In this document: positions 1 to 5,149 of the stretch, piece by piece | Layout: each line of letters begins with the position of its first letter | Numbering within the stretch: position 1 is the stretch's first letter | DNA from: Candidatus Tayloriibacteriota bacterium | Lineage (GTDB): Bacteria; Patescibacteriota; Minisyncoccia; Phycocordibacterales; PALSA-1337 | Length of the DNA stretch: 5,246 nucleotides | NCBI GenBank assembly: GCA_003170325.1 | Contig: PMZP01000002.1 | Span: 1 to 5,246 of the forward strand | Direction: 5' to 3' | Program-made: the position numbers and the translations under genes | The notes under the pieces: model-generated | What the model saw: the letters and a program-made list of their open reading frames with translations, nothing else | Told to the model about the DNA's origin: nothing | Database searches by the model: none

Positions 1-1
1 C

Positions 2-580
2 ACCATAGTATGGCCTATTTCCGAGCTTTTTTACTCTCTTTTGCTTTAAATGAATGGTTTTAATGAAATTCTTCGCTTCAAGGCCGCATTTTTCCACCCA
101 GAATCCTTTTATTTCTTCTTCCCTGCTAAAGTCTCGACTCAGAGCGAGTTGAATCCGTATATTCTTAACAGAGCATATATTTTCCAGGAACAATCTGAAG
201 ATCCTTATGATATTTTCATCCATGCTTGATATGGATACCTTGTGTGGCGACGTCATATCTCCGTGACTCCAATAAGCCATGACTCCGGCGATGAAGAGCG
301 GGTGGTATTTCAATTCGGCGAAGTCCGCAAAAGCGTCTTGCCTGGCATCTTCATAGATCTTTTTCAGTCTATTACCCCGAACCGCATTCAAGACTGTCAG
401 GCGGATGGCAGCCGAATTTCTTGCCTTGTCGATGCATTGTGTGGCGATATCATTCGACCACTTTTGGTCCGTAAACCACTTGGAAAGAGTGCTTCTGGGA
501 ACAACCATGCGGTCTTTGATATCGGAATAGCTCATTCCTGACTTTCGTAAGACTGTGGCCTGTTGTTTATCTTTTCTCAT
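2..580 (-). CDS. HTH-domain protein of a Patescibacteria-type family, 3' end cut by window edge
   Basis: Partial gene of 193 codons read from ATG at 580 to the left edge with no stop. Residues about 5-36 form a helix-turn-helix of the resolvase/terminase kind (L11-RKSGMSYSDIK, then a recognition helix with RSTLSKWF at 29-36). A basic linker (about 50-80) follows, then FIAGVMAYWSHGD (96-108) and SISSMDENIIRIFRLFLE (116-133). This layout matches a family I recognise from candidate-phyla genomes, annotated only as hypothetical. The second half recalls the LAGLIDADG homing-endonuclease pattern (helix with A-G, acidic residue after the turn, then 'S-N/M-D..ii..f..fl'). That resemblance is inference, and catalytic activity is not shown. 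Conserved-looking W161, L167 and F172 and the final YYG suggest only some tens of residues are missing. The start is supported by a promoter just upstream; there is no Shine-Dalgarno site. DNA binding is likely, function unknown. Confidence 0.75.
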   Translation of the reverse strand, partial: MRKDKQQATVLRKSGMSYSDIKDRMVVPRSTLSKWFTDQKWSNDIATQCIDKARNSAAIRLTVLNAVRGNRLKKIYEDARQDAFADFAELKYHPLFIAGVMAYWSHGDMTSPHKVSISSMDENIIRIFRLFLENICSVKNIRIQLALSRDFSREEEIKGFWVEKCGLEAKNFIKTIHLKQKRVKKLGNRPYYG

Positions 581-593
581 GGTATTATGTAAT

Positions 594-622
594 ATGATAT
601 CAATAGTTCACTAATATATCAA
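594..622 (-). promoter_or_regulatory. Promoter of the HTH-protein gene
   Basis: On the minus strand TTGATA (622-617) is followed by 17 bases and TATCAT (599-594). Each hexamer matches the sigma-70 consensus at five of six positions. The predicted transcript start is about 587, giving a leader of roughly 7 bases before the ATG at 580, with no ribosome binding site. The -10 overlaps the 8-bp palindrome TGATATCA (595-602), a possible operator. Confidence 0.6.
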
Positions 623-656
623 CCATTTTGCCGCGTGCGAGACGCATCCATTCCTT

Positions 657-681
657 ATACTTAATACCAAATACTTAATAC
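657..681. repeat. Two tandem copies of an 11-bp AT-rich repeat
   Basis: ATACTTAATAC occurs at 657-667 and again at 671-681, separated by 3 bases (14-base period, about 1.3 helical turns). It lies between the 3' end of the tRNA gene and the promoter of the HTH gene, about 35 bp upstream of the -35 box. The position suits a protein-binding site for that promoter, possibly autoregulation by the HTH protein, but this is inference from position only. Confidence 0.5.
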
Positions 682-688
682 TCTTTTG

Positions 689-761
689 TGCGCCCGGAGG
701 GACTCGAACCCCCAACCCCTTGGTCCGAAGCCAAGTGCTCTATCCATTGAGCCACGGGCGC
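689..761 (-). tRNA. tRNA-Arg, anticodon UCG
   Basis: A 73-base cloverleaf reads on the minus strand from 761. The acceptor GCGCCCG pairs with CGGGCGC (690-696). The D arm is GCTC/GAGC with an 8-base loop containing GG. The anticodon stem CTTGG/CCAAG holds loop CTTCGGA, with anticodon TCG at 728-726. The variable loop has 5 bases, and the T arm GGGGG/CCCTC (one G-U pair) has loop TTCGAGT. The discriminator is A (689) and the following bases are CAA, so CCA is not encoded and must be added after transcription. The gene for that enzyme is the divergent neighbour. UCG would decode CGA and probably other CGN codons. Confidence 0.95.
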
Positions 762-813
762 ATATTGATGCCGTTCTGTGTGCAAATGATCAGCCTCGTA
801 ATACTAGCCTAAA

Positions 814-842
814 CTGGCAAAAAACCCAAATTATTGTATAAT
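814..842 (+). promoter_or_regulatory. cca promoter, predicted leaderless start
   Basis: CTGGCA (814-819, four of six to consensus), a 17-base spacer, then a perfect TATAAT (837-842). The ATG of cca begins at 849, exactly 6 bases after the -10, so the predicted +1 is the A of the start codon. No Shine-Dalgarno motif lies in between. The box also overlaps the only alternative start (TTG at 834), which argues against that one. Confidence 0.65.
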
Positions 843-848
843 AATCCC

Positions 849-2336
849 ATGAAAAAAGCCGAAAATAGTCCCATACCAGCTGAAATTGTCAAGATTATTG
901 AGATCCTGGAAAAGGGCAGTTTTCAAGCTTACCTAGTCGGCGGTTGCGTTCGCGACATTTTTCTGGGGAGGGAACCCAAAGATTGGGATATCACCACAAA
1001 TGCCACTCCGGAGCAAATCCAGCCGCTTTTTCCTAAGACTGTATACGAGAACAAGTTTGGCACGGTAGCCGTCATAAATGAACTAACCGATAATCAGACC
1101 CTGAAGACTGTTGAAGTGACTCCATATCGCCTTGAATCGGGTTATTCCGACCGTAGGCATCCAGATCTAGTCAAATTCAGTGATTCTATCGAGGATGACC
1201 TCAAAAGACGCGATTTCACTATAAACGCCATAGCGGTCAATCTTTCCAAGGGCGCTATAAAGGACATCATAGACTTGTACGAGGGATTCAAGGATATAAA
1301 AGACAAAATCATTAGAACTGTCGGGAGTCCAGCTGACCGATTCAGCGAGGACGCATTGCGGATGATGCGTGCTATTCGTTTGGCAGTTGAACTAGGTTTC
1401 ACGTGTAATCAAGATACATTTACGGCTATACAGAGCCATAATTCACTACTCAAAGACGTGTCCATGGAACGGATTCGTGACGAATTCACGAAAATACTGA
1501 TGTCCTCAAATCCCAAACTAGGAATTGAAATGCTACACCAATCTGGCCTGCTTATGTACATTGCACCTGAATTGGAACGCGGTTTGGGCGTAAAACAGCC
1601 ATCTGCCCACGCTTACGACGTTTGGGAACACCTGCTTAGGACCGTTCAACACGCTGCTGATAAGGAATTCAGCCTTGAAATGCGACTGGCAGCACTGTTC
1701 CATGACGTTGGGAAACCGCAAACTAAAGGGTTTTCACGTGAGACAAATCAGCCGACCTTCTATGGACATGAAGTAGTTGGTTCACGTGAAACACGCAAAA
1801 TCCTTGAAAAACTCAAGTTTTCACGTGTAACAATCGAAAAGGTGGCCAAGCTGGTCCGTTGGCACATGTTCTTTGCTGACACAGCCACGATCAGCCTTTC
1901 TGCGGTTCGTAGAATGATCGTCAACGTAGGGAAAGAAAACATCTGGGATCTTATGAACCTACGTGCTTGTGACCGGATAGGCACCGGCAGGCCTAAAGAG
2001 AACCCGTACAGACTACGGAAGTATAAGGCGATGATCGACGAGGCATTGAGAGATCCTGTGTCCGTTACAATGCTCAACATCGACGGCAAGAAGATCATGG
2101 AGGTTGGGAGCATAGGACCAAGTCCGAAGATCGGTATGATTCTAAATGCGTTGTTGGAAGAGGTTTTGGATGACCCCAAGCTAAACAGTGAAGAATACCT
2201 GGTGAAGCGTACAAAAGAATTCCTGGCATTACCAGACTCTGATTTAAAGAAAATGGCCGATCAGGGAAAAGAGAAGAAGGAACAGGAGGAACAAAAAGAG
2301 CTCGAAATCATAAGGAAAAAGCACTTTGTCTCATAG
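849..2336 (+). CDS. cca: CCA tRNA nucleotidyltransferase (class II, HD domain)
   Basis: A 495-residue protein of the family that adds or repairs the 3' CCA of tRNAs using CTP and ATP in the cytoplasm; relatives are poly(A) polymerases. The nucleotidyltransferase head has GGCVRD (31-36) and the metal-binding DWD (D45, D47), followed by RRDFTINA (120-127). The flexible-loop/neck motif is EDALRMMRAIR (167-177), which in class II enzymes helps select the incoming base. An HD phosphohydrolase-like domain follows, with H261, H285-D286 ('LFHDVGKP') and H307. The last about 30 residues (466-495) are highly charged (K/E/Q) and probably helical, a tail not needed by the core fold. ATG at 849 was chosen because GGxVRD then sits at the usual distance and a TATAAT lies 6 bases upstream. 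CCA-adding versus A-adding-only specificity cannot be settled here, but the adjacent tRNA lacks CCA, so CCA addition fits. Confidence 0.95.
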   Translation: MKKAENSPIPAEIVKIIEILEKGSFQAYLVGGCVRDIFLGREPKDWDITTNATPEQIQPLFPKTVYENKFGTVAVINELTDNQTLKTVEVTPYRLESGYSDRRHPDLVKFSDSIEDDLKRRDFTINAIAVNLSKGAIKDIIDLYEGFKDIKDKIIRTVGSPADRFSEDALRMMRAIRLAVELGFTCNQDTFTAIQSHNSLLKDVSMERIRDEFTKILMSSNPKLGIEMLHQSGLLMYIAPELERGLGVKQPSAHAYDVWEHLLRTVQHAADKEFSLEMRLAALFHDVGKPQTKGFSRETNQPTFYGHEVVGSRETRKILEKLKFSRVTIEKVAKLVRWHMFFADTATISLSAVRRMIVNVGKENIWDLMNLRACDRIGTGRPKENPYRLRKYKAMIDEALRDPVSVTMLNIDGKKIMEVGSIGPSPKIGMILNALLEEVLDDPKLNSEEYLVKRTKEFLALPDSDLKKMADQGKEKKEQEEQKELEIIRKKHFVS

Positions 2337-2351
2337 AATAGCCTCTAGGAC

Positions 2352-2370
2352 ATAACTGTTCGCTAGTTAT
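2352..2370 (+). other. Stem-loop just after cca
   Basis: ATAACT (2352-2357) and AGTTAT (2365-2370) form a 6-bp stem with a 7-base loop, 15 bases past the cca stop. No T-run follows, so it is not a classical terminator; it may protect the 3' end. Its 3' arm overlaps the DnaA-box-like site. Confidence 0.35.
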
Positions 2371-2375
2371 CCACA
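2367..2375 (+). promoter_or_regulatory. Perfect DnaA-box-like 9-mer
   Basis: TTATCCACA matches the DnaA box consensus exactly. It lies about 10 bases upstream of the -35 of the putative RNA gene, so DnaA could influence that promoter. The nearest other candidate is TGTGGATGA at 2737-2745 (one mismatch, opposite orientation). One perfect box in 5 kb may be chance, and no origin-type cluster or AT-rich unwinding element accompanies it. Confidence 0.35.
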
Positions 2376-2380
2376 GTTGC

Positions 2381-2403
2381 GTCCTTTACAATGTCCTTTA
2401 CAA
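2381..2403 (+). repeat. Tandem GTCCTTTACAA repeat overlapping a promoter
   Basis: GTCCTTTACAA occurs at 2381-2391 and 2393-2403 (12-base period). The first copy contains the -35 hexamer TTTACA (2385-2390) of the promoter for the RNA region; the second lies in its spacer. This may be a regulator site or a small duplication. Confidence 0.6.
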
Positions 2404-2413
2404 GGCATACAAT
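2385..2413 (+). promoter_or_regulatory. Strong promoter of the putative structured RNA
   Basis: TTTACA (2385-2390), a 17-base spacer and TACAAT (2408-2413); each box matches consensus at five of six positions with ideal spacing. The predicted transcript start is about 2420. No credible protein start follows at the 6-7 base distance seen for the protein genes; a highly structured stretch follows instead. Confidence 0.6.
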
Positions 2414-2419
2414 TGTCGC

Positions 2420-2866
2420 AGACCAGTTTGTCATCCGAGGTGATCGCAGAACAATGTCGCTGAAAATTTACGGGAAAATTTTTCGATCGATTTATCGGCG
2501 CCAACGTTCTGCGATTTCAGACAGACTTTGCACATTCCACAATATAGGGTAGGCTTCACACTCCTTAGTGCGCGAAGCTTGCGAAAACAATTTTTATATC
2601 ATCCTTCCATTGCTAGGGAGAATGATAGTGCAGCTTGTCTCAAAACAAGTATGTCCTCCTTCGGGAGAGACGCAATCAAAAGACAGAATGCGCACTGTCA
2701 CCTAACAAGATCGGACGTGGGTCCATCGAGGAATGGTGTGGATGAAATCAGGTTCAGCATTTCGAGCCTGAAGGGTCTCCGGACCCGTTAGTTCTTTGGT
2801 TTTCGCGAGATTCAAAAAATCGCCATGCGGTATCCGATCTGGAATCGCCTCTGGCGATTTTCCTTT
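2420..2866 (+). ncRNA. Putative structured non-coding RNA, about 445 nt, unknown family
   Basis: Between a near-consensus promoter and a terminator-like hairpin lies a stretch with no credible ORF and dense stem-loops. Predicted helices: 2443-2452/2506-2515 (10 bp, perfect), enclosing 2462-2469/2476-2483; 2551-2557/2574-2580 with 2559-2562/2567-2570; 2598-2608/2616-2626 (one C-A mismatch); 2634-2638/2645-2649; 2653-2659/2664-2671 capped by C(UUCG)G; 2682-2686/2695-2699; 2709-2716/2721-2727; 2748-2755/2764-2771 (8 bp); 2773-2777/2782-2786. Bases 2435-2444 can pair with 2844-2854 (10 bp, one wobble, one bulge), joining the two ends as in many functional RNAs. The UUCG cap and several G-U pairs favour the plus strand. 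I see no tRNA-like domain or tag reading frame (tmRNA), no RNase P core motifs and no SRP GGAA loop with AGCAG. Function unknown. Helices were found by eye, and the shorter ones could be chance. Confidence 0.5.
2841..2866 (+). terminator. Rho-independent terminator of the RNA region
   Basis: AATCGCC (2843-2849) and GGCGATT (2853-2859) form a 7-bp stem with a TCT loop, extendable by G-U pairs, running into TTTTCCTTT (2858-2866). An upstream copy of the same arm, AAAATCGCC (2816-2824), can pair with 2853-2861 instead, and the 5' arm also overlaps the end-joining helix of the RNA. Termination strength is therefore uncertain. Confidence 0.55.
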
Positions 2867-2910
2867 GCCGAAATCCATACGTAGCCTTGATTGGCTCGCG
2901 TAAATTCGGC
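2867..2910. other. Long interrupted inverted repeat between RNA region and xth
   Basis: GCCGAA (2867-2872) pairs with TTCGGC (2905-2910), TACG (2878-2881) with CGTA (2899-2902), and AGCC (2883-2886) with GGCT (2893-2896), around loop TTGATT. That makes 14 bp with two internal loops. It sits 17 bases past the xth stop codon on the minus strand and just after the plus-strand terminator. Neither side has a T-run; it could stabilise the xth 3' end or be a last domain of the RNA. Confidence 0.45.
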
Positions 2911-2927
2911 TTACTCAAATAATGCGA

Positions 2928-3722
2928 CTATTTCAATCCCAATTCGACAGGGCAGTGGTCAGAACCCATGACTTCGGCATGGATAGCCGCTGATTCGACC
3001 TTATTTCCCAATGTTTTTGAGACAAGGATGTAATCAATCCTCCAGCCGATATTTCTCGCCCGGGCATTTGACCAGTGCGACCACCAGGTGTAAAAACCGT
3101 TGCCTTTATTGAACATTCTGAAGGTGTCGATGAATCCGGCATCAATGAAACTCTGGAAACCTTCTCTCTCTTCCTTGGTAAAACCTTTGAGTCCCTCATT
3201 TTCCTGTGGTCGCGCCAAATCGTCGGGAGTGTGCGCCACATTCAAGTCACCGCAAAAAATAACCGGCTTCTTCGATTCCAATTCTTTGCAATATGCCAGG
3301 AATGCCGGGTCCCATTGCTTGTGCCGTAGGGGAATCCGGCTCAAATCGTCCTTGGCGTTCGGAGTGTAGACGGTCACGACATAGAAGTCACCGAATTCAG
3401 CGGCGATCACACGGCCTTCAGTCCTCGGGTCACCGTAATCATCAGCGATGAGGCCGAACTTCTGGCAAATCTCCGCCGGCAAATCGTTGACGACATTGAT
3501 TGGCTTTGTCTTTGTGAATATCGCCGTTCCTGAATAGCCCTTCTTCTTGGCCGAATTCCAATACTCTTGATATCCACTTAGGTCGATCACTGCTTGGCCT
3601 TGTTCAGCTTTGGTTTCCTGCAAGCACAAGATGTCAGGCTTATATTTCTCAATAAATGGCGTAAAAAGGCCCTTTTTCACGACAGCTCTGATTCCATTCA
3701 CGTTCCAGGAGATGATTTTCAT
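2928..3722 (-). CDS. xth: Exodeoxyribonuclease III / AP endonuclease (ExoIII-APE1 family)
   Basis: A 264-residue, Mg-dependent enzyme that cuts the backbone 5' of abasic sites and trims blocked 3' ends in base-excision repair; cytoplasmic, on DNA. The whole endonuclease/exonuclease/phosphatase fold is present with all active-site residues: N7 (SWNVNG), E36 (LQETK), Y119 (VYTPN), D159 and N161 (GDLNV), D230 (GWRIDY) and D255-H256 (SDHCP). The stretch with RARNIGWRIDY at 221-231 is closer to the APE1/ExoA branch than to E. coli ExoIII. Length is typical (E. coli 268). I chose ATG at 3722 because the protein then starts MKIISWNVNG as in relatives, and a perfect TATAAT ends 6 bases upstream. An in-frame ATG at 3728 and TTG at 3758 are possible but lie within promoter sequence. 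It follows the recombinase gene by 43 bases on the same strand, with its own promoter. The gene is convergent with the RNA region. Confidence 0.95.
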   Translation of the reverse strand: MKIISWNVNGIRAVVKKGLFTPFIEKYKPDILCLQETKAEQGQAVIDLSGYQEYWNSAKKKGYSGTAIFTKTKPINVVNDLPAEICQKFGLIADDYGDPRTEGRVIAAEFGDFYVVTVYTPNAKDDLSRIPLRHKQWDPAFLAYCKELESKKPVIFCGDLNVAHTPDDLARPQENEGLKGFTKEEREGFQSFIDAGFIDTFRMFNKGNGFYTWWSHWSNARARNIGWRIDYILVSKTLGNKVESAAIHAEVMGSDHCPVELGLK

Positions 3723-3728
3723 GATCAT

Positions 3729-3757
3729 ATTATAATCGCCAGTAATCAAAATATCCA
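3729..3757 (-). promoter_or_regulatory. xth promoter, predicted leaderless start
   Basis: On the minus strand TGGATA (3757-3752, four of six), a 17-base spacer and a perfect TATAAT (3734-3729). Six bases separate the -10 from the ATG at 3722, so +1 falls on the start codon. It fills the 43-base gap after the recombinase gene, so xth can be transcribed on its own. There is no Shine-Dalgarno site. Confidence 0.65.
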
Positions 3758-3765
3758 ATAACCGC

Positions 3766-4689
3766 CTAATTTTTGCGATTATGAAACTGTTTATGTACCT
3801 TCTGTAGTTGGCTATCTGTGACGTGAGTATAAATTTGCGTCGTATTGATATTAGCGTGGCCTAGAAGCATTTGCACTGAACGTAAATCGGCCCCATTCGA
3901 GAGCAAATCGGTGGCAAAGCAGTGGCGGATGACGTGTGGCGTGACCTTCTTGGAAATTCCGGTCTTGATAGCCCAATACTTCACGGTCCGCTCCACAGAG
4001 CGCTTGTCCATGGCCAGATCGCCGTTCTTGGCATCTTCGCGATTGAGCCTGACGAACAAAGCATCATCCATATCTGTACGCTTGTCTAAATACCTCTTTA
4101 TAGCCGTCTTGGCATCTGGCGAAAGAAAAACGACACGGATCTTTTCGCCCTTGCCTCGCACGGACAGCTCGTCACGGTTAAGATTGATGTCGCTTGGAAG
4201 AGAACAAAGCTCCGAAACGCGCAGACCTGTCGAGAAGAGACATTCCAAAATAGCCTTATCCCGCAACGATTTCAGATCATTCCCGTCTGGGGCGTCCAAC
4301 AGGCGACGCAATTCTTCGGGTGTGATCAAATCCAAACCTCGTTCGCCGACTTTGGCCAGCTCTATGCGTTCGGGGGATAGGGCGTCAATGTCGCGCTTGG
4401 CCAGGAATTTCAAAAAGGCTCGCAGTGCGATCAGATGGAAGTTCTGCGTCTTCTTCTTTAGGGTTTCTCCTTTATTGGTACGATTACGACCAGTCAATTG
4501 GCGGTTCAACCAGAGCCGGTATTCACGGACAGCTTCATCAGTGATATCTTCCGTCTTCTTTAGCTTCGCGTACTGTAGAAATCGCGTCAGATAATGATCG
4601 TAATTCACCACCGTCTTCAGCGACCGCCCTTTTTCAATCTCCATATACTCCAGAAACTGCTGTTTGAGCTCGTTAATATTGTGCGACAT
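3766..4689 (-). CDS. xerC: Xer-type site-specific tyrosine recombinase
   Basis: A 307-residue recombinase, close to the usual Xer length (about 300). The N-terminal SAM-like core-binding domain spans about 3-100 and the catalytic domain about 120-300. The full catalytic set is visible: R157 (TGLRVSEL), K180 (RGKGEKIR), H252 and R255 (HVIRH), H278 (LLGHANI) and nucleophile Y287 (QIYTH). In the family the tyrosine attacks DNA at dif-like sites to resolve chromosome dimers, acting with FtsK; phage and mobile-element integrases share the fold. Size, lack of an extra arm-binding domain and housekeeping neighbours favour a Xer role. The C-terminal QLQKVHKQFHNRK resembles single Xer proteins of Patescibacteria, which may use one recombinase in place of XerC and XerD. 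The basic insert at about 66-80 is not obviously part of the core. ATG at 4689 has an extended -10 six bases upstream and no Shine-Dalgarno site. The C versus D label is nominal. Confidence 0.9.
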   Translation of the reverse strand: MSHNINELKQQFLEYMEIEKGRSLKTVVNYDHYLTRFLQYAKLKKTEDITDEAVREYRLWLNRQLTGRNRTNKGETLKKKTQNFHLIALRAFLKFLAKRDIDALSPERIELAKVGERGLDLITPEELRRLLDAPDGNDLKSLRDKAILECLFSTGLRVSELCSLPSDINLNRDELSVRGKGEKIRVVFLSPDAKTAIKRYLDKRTDMDDALFVRLNREDAKNGDLAMDKRSVERTVKYWAIKTGISKKVTPHVIRHCFATDLLSNGADLRSVQMLLGHANINTTQIYTHVTDSQLQKVHKQFHNRKN

Positions 4690-4695
4690 GAAGAT

Positions 4696-4704
4696 ATTGT
4701 AGCA
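4696..4704 (-). promoter_or_regulatory. xerC extended -10, predicted leaderless start
   Basis: On the minus strand TGC-TACAAT (4704-4696) is an extended -10 element ending 6 bases before the ATG at 4689. No good -35 is seen 16-18 bases upstream, which the TGn extension may offset. Confidence 0.5.
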
Positions 4705-4787
4705 CGGCTCTCATGTTGGGGAGTGGCATTATGGAGGTTAGTGAGATATGCCTTAAGCTCTAAAGATGGCCATATTCTTCGAATATC

Positions 4788-4816
4788 TTGCGCCTGTTAC
4801 CTAATCATGCTAATAT
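4788..4816 (+). promoter_or_regulatory. rpsO promoter with extended -10
   Basis: TTGCGC (4788-4793), a 17-base spacer ending in TGC, then TAATAT (4811-4816). The ATG of rpsO is 8 bases further on, so the transcript would have a leader of zero to two bases. An overlapping TATATT (4814-4819) is 5 bases from the ATG. Either reading leaves no room for a ribosome binding site or for the structured leader that regulates rpsO in E. coli. Confidence 0.55.
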
Positions 4817-4824
4817 ATTGAATC

Positions 4825-5091
4825 ATGTTAACACCGCGACAAAAGACTAGGATTATCAAGGAAACGGGCATCCACGAGAAGGACAGCGGCTCTCCGGAGG
4901 TTCAGGTCGCCCTTTTGACCAAGAGGATCGAGGAATTGACTGGCCATTTACGCAAACATCGCAAAGACAATCACTCCCGCCGTGGTCTTCTCGGCATGGT
5001 CGCCGACCGTCAGACTCATCTAAGCTATCTCAAGAAGAACTATCCTAGACGATATTCGGCTATCATAAAGAAGCTCGAACTCAAGAAATAA
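4825..5091 (+). CDS. rpsO: Small ribosomal subunit protein uS15
   Basis: An 88-residue protein, full length (E. coli S15 has 89). It binds the central-domain three-way junction of 16S rRNA early in 30S assembly and contributes to a bridge with the 50S subunit. Family signatures are DSGSPEVQVALLTKRI (20-35) and the RNA-binding helix HLRKHRKDNHSRRGLLGMV (41-59), with H41, H45, D48 and S51 in the expected places. N49 replaces the histidine common in KDHHSRR. The C-terminal YLKKNYPRRY and IIKKL helix is complete. ATG at 4825 is the only sensible start and has a promoter directly against it. rpsO is often followed by pnp; no pnp is identifiable in the remaining 155 bases. The gene is divergent from xerC (135-base gap). 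Confidence 0.98.
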   Translation: MLTPRQKTRIIKETGIHEKDSGSPEVQVALLTKRIEELTGHLRKHRKDNHSRRGLLGMVADRQTHLSYLKKNYPRRYSAIIKKLELKK

Positions 5092-5149
5092 GCTCGCTTT
5101 CATTCAAGGACTCTATTGTTCTGGATCATTCGGGACTTTAATCTATGAA

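Noticed and set aside
242..541. Plus-strand 99-codon frame
   Set aside because: Antisense to the HTH gene, whose minus-strand reading has a coherent domain structure and a promoter.
578..605. dif-like recombination site (TTATGTAAT near the HTH gene start)
   Set aside because: The partner half-site at a 6-base spacing is missing; no other 28-bp dif-like imperfect palindrome was seen.
834..848. TTG start extending cca by five residues
   Set aside because: Lies within the -10 region; ATG at 849 matches the family start and the predicted transcript start.
2528..2791. Plus-strand open frame of 87 codons starting with TTG inside the RNA region
   Set aside because: No recognisable motif, non-ATG start without promoter or ribosome binding site at a suitable distance, unlike all real genes here, and it overlaps the stem-loop series.
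2420..2866. tmRNA or RNase P RNA as identity of the structured region
   Set aside because: No tRNA-like T-arm or acceptor, no tag frame ending in LAA, and no RNase P core (GGAAAGTCC-type start with ACAGAA...GGCTTA end); the ACAGAA at 2683 lacks the rest. A covariance-model search would be decisive.
2709..2878. Minus-strand frame of 56-58 codons beginning MDFGKGKSPEA
   Set aside because: Protein-like composition, but no -10 at the usual distance, no family recognised, and it lies opposite the structured RNA and terminator.
2746..2919. Plus-strand frame ending in NPYVALIGSRKFGLLK
   Set aside because: No start codon or promoter in a suitable position and it crosses the terminator; considered a chance frame, though a decayed gene end cannot be fully excluded.
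2337..2930. Replication origin
   Set aside because: Only one perfect DnaA box, no cluster, no AT-rich unwinding stretch and no dnaA/dnaN neighbours.
3845..4594. Long plus-strand frame of 249 codons
   Set aside because: Shadow on the opposite strand of the recombinase gene, whose complete catalytic set leaves no doubt about the coding strand.
4733..4821. GGAGG followed by a 26-codon GTG frame ending just before rpsO, a possible leader peptide
   Set aside because: Only 3 bases between GGAGG and GTG, and the frame overlaps the rpsO promoter, which would make it untranscribed from there.
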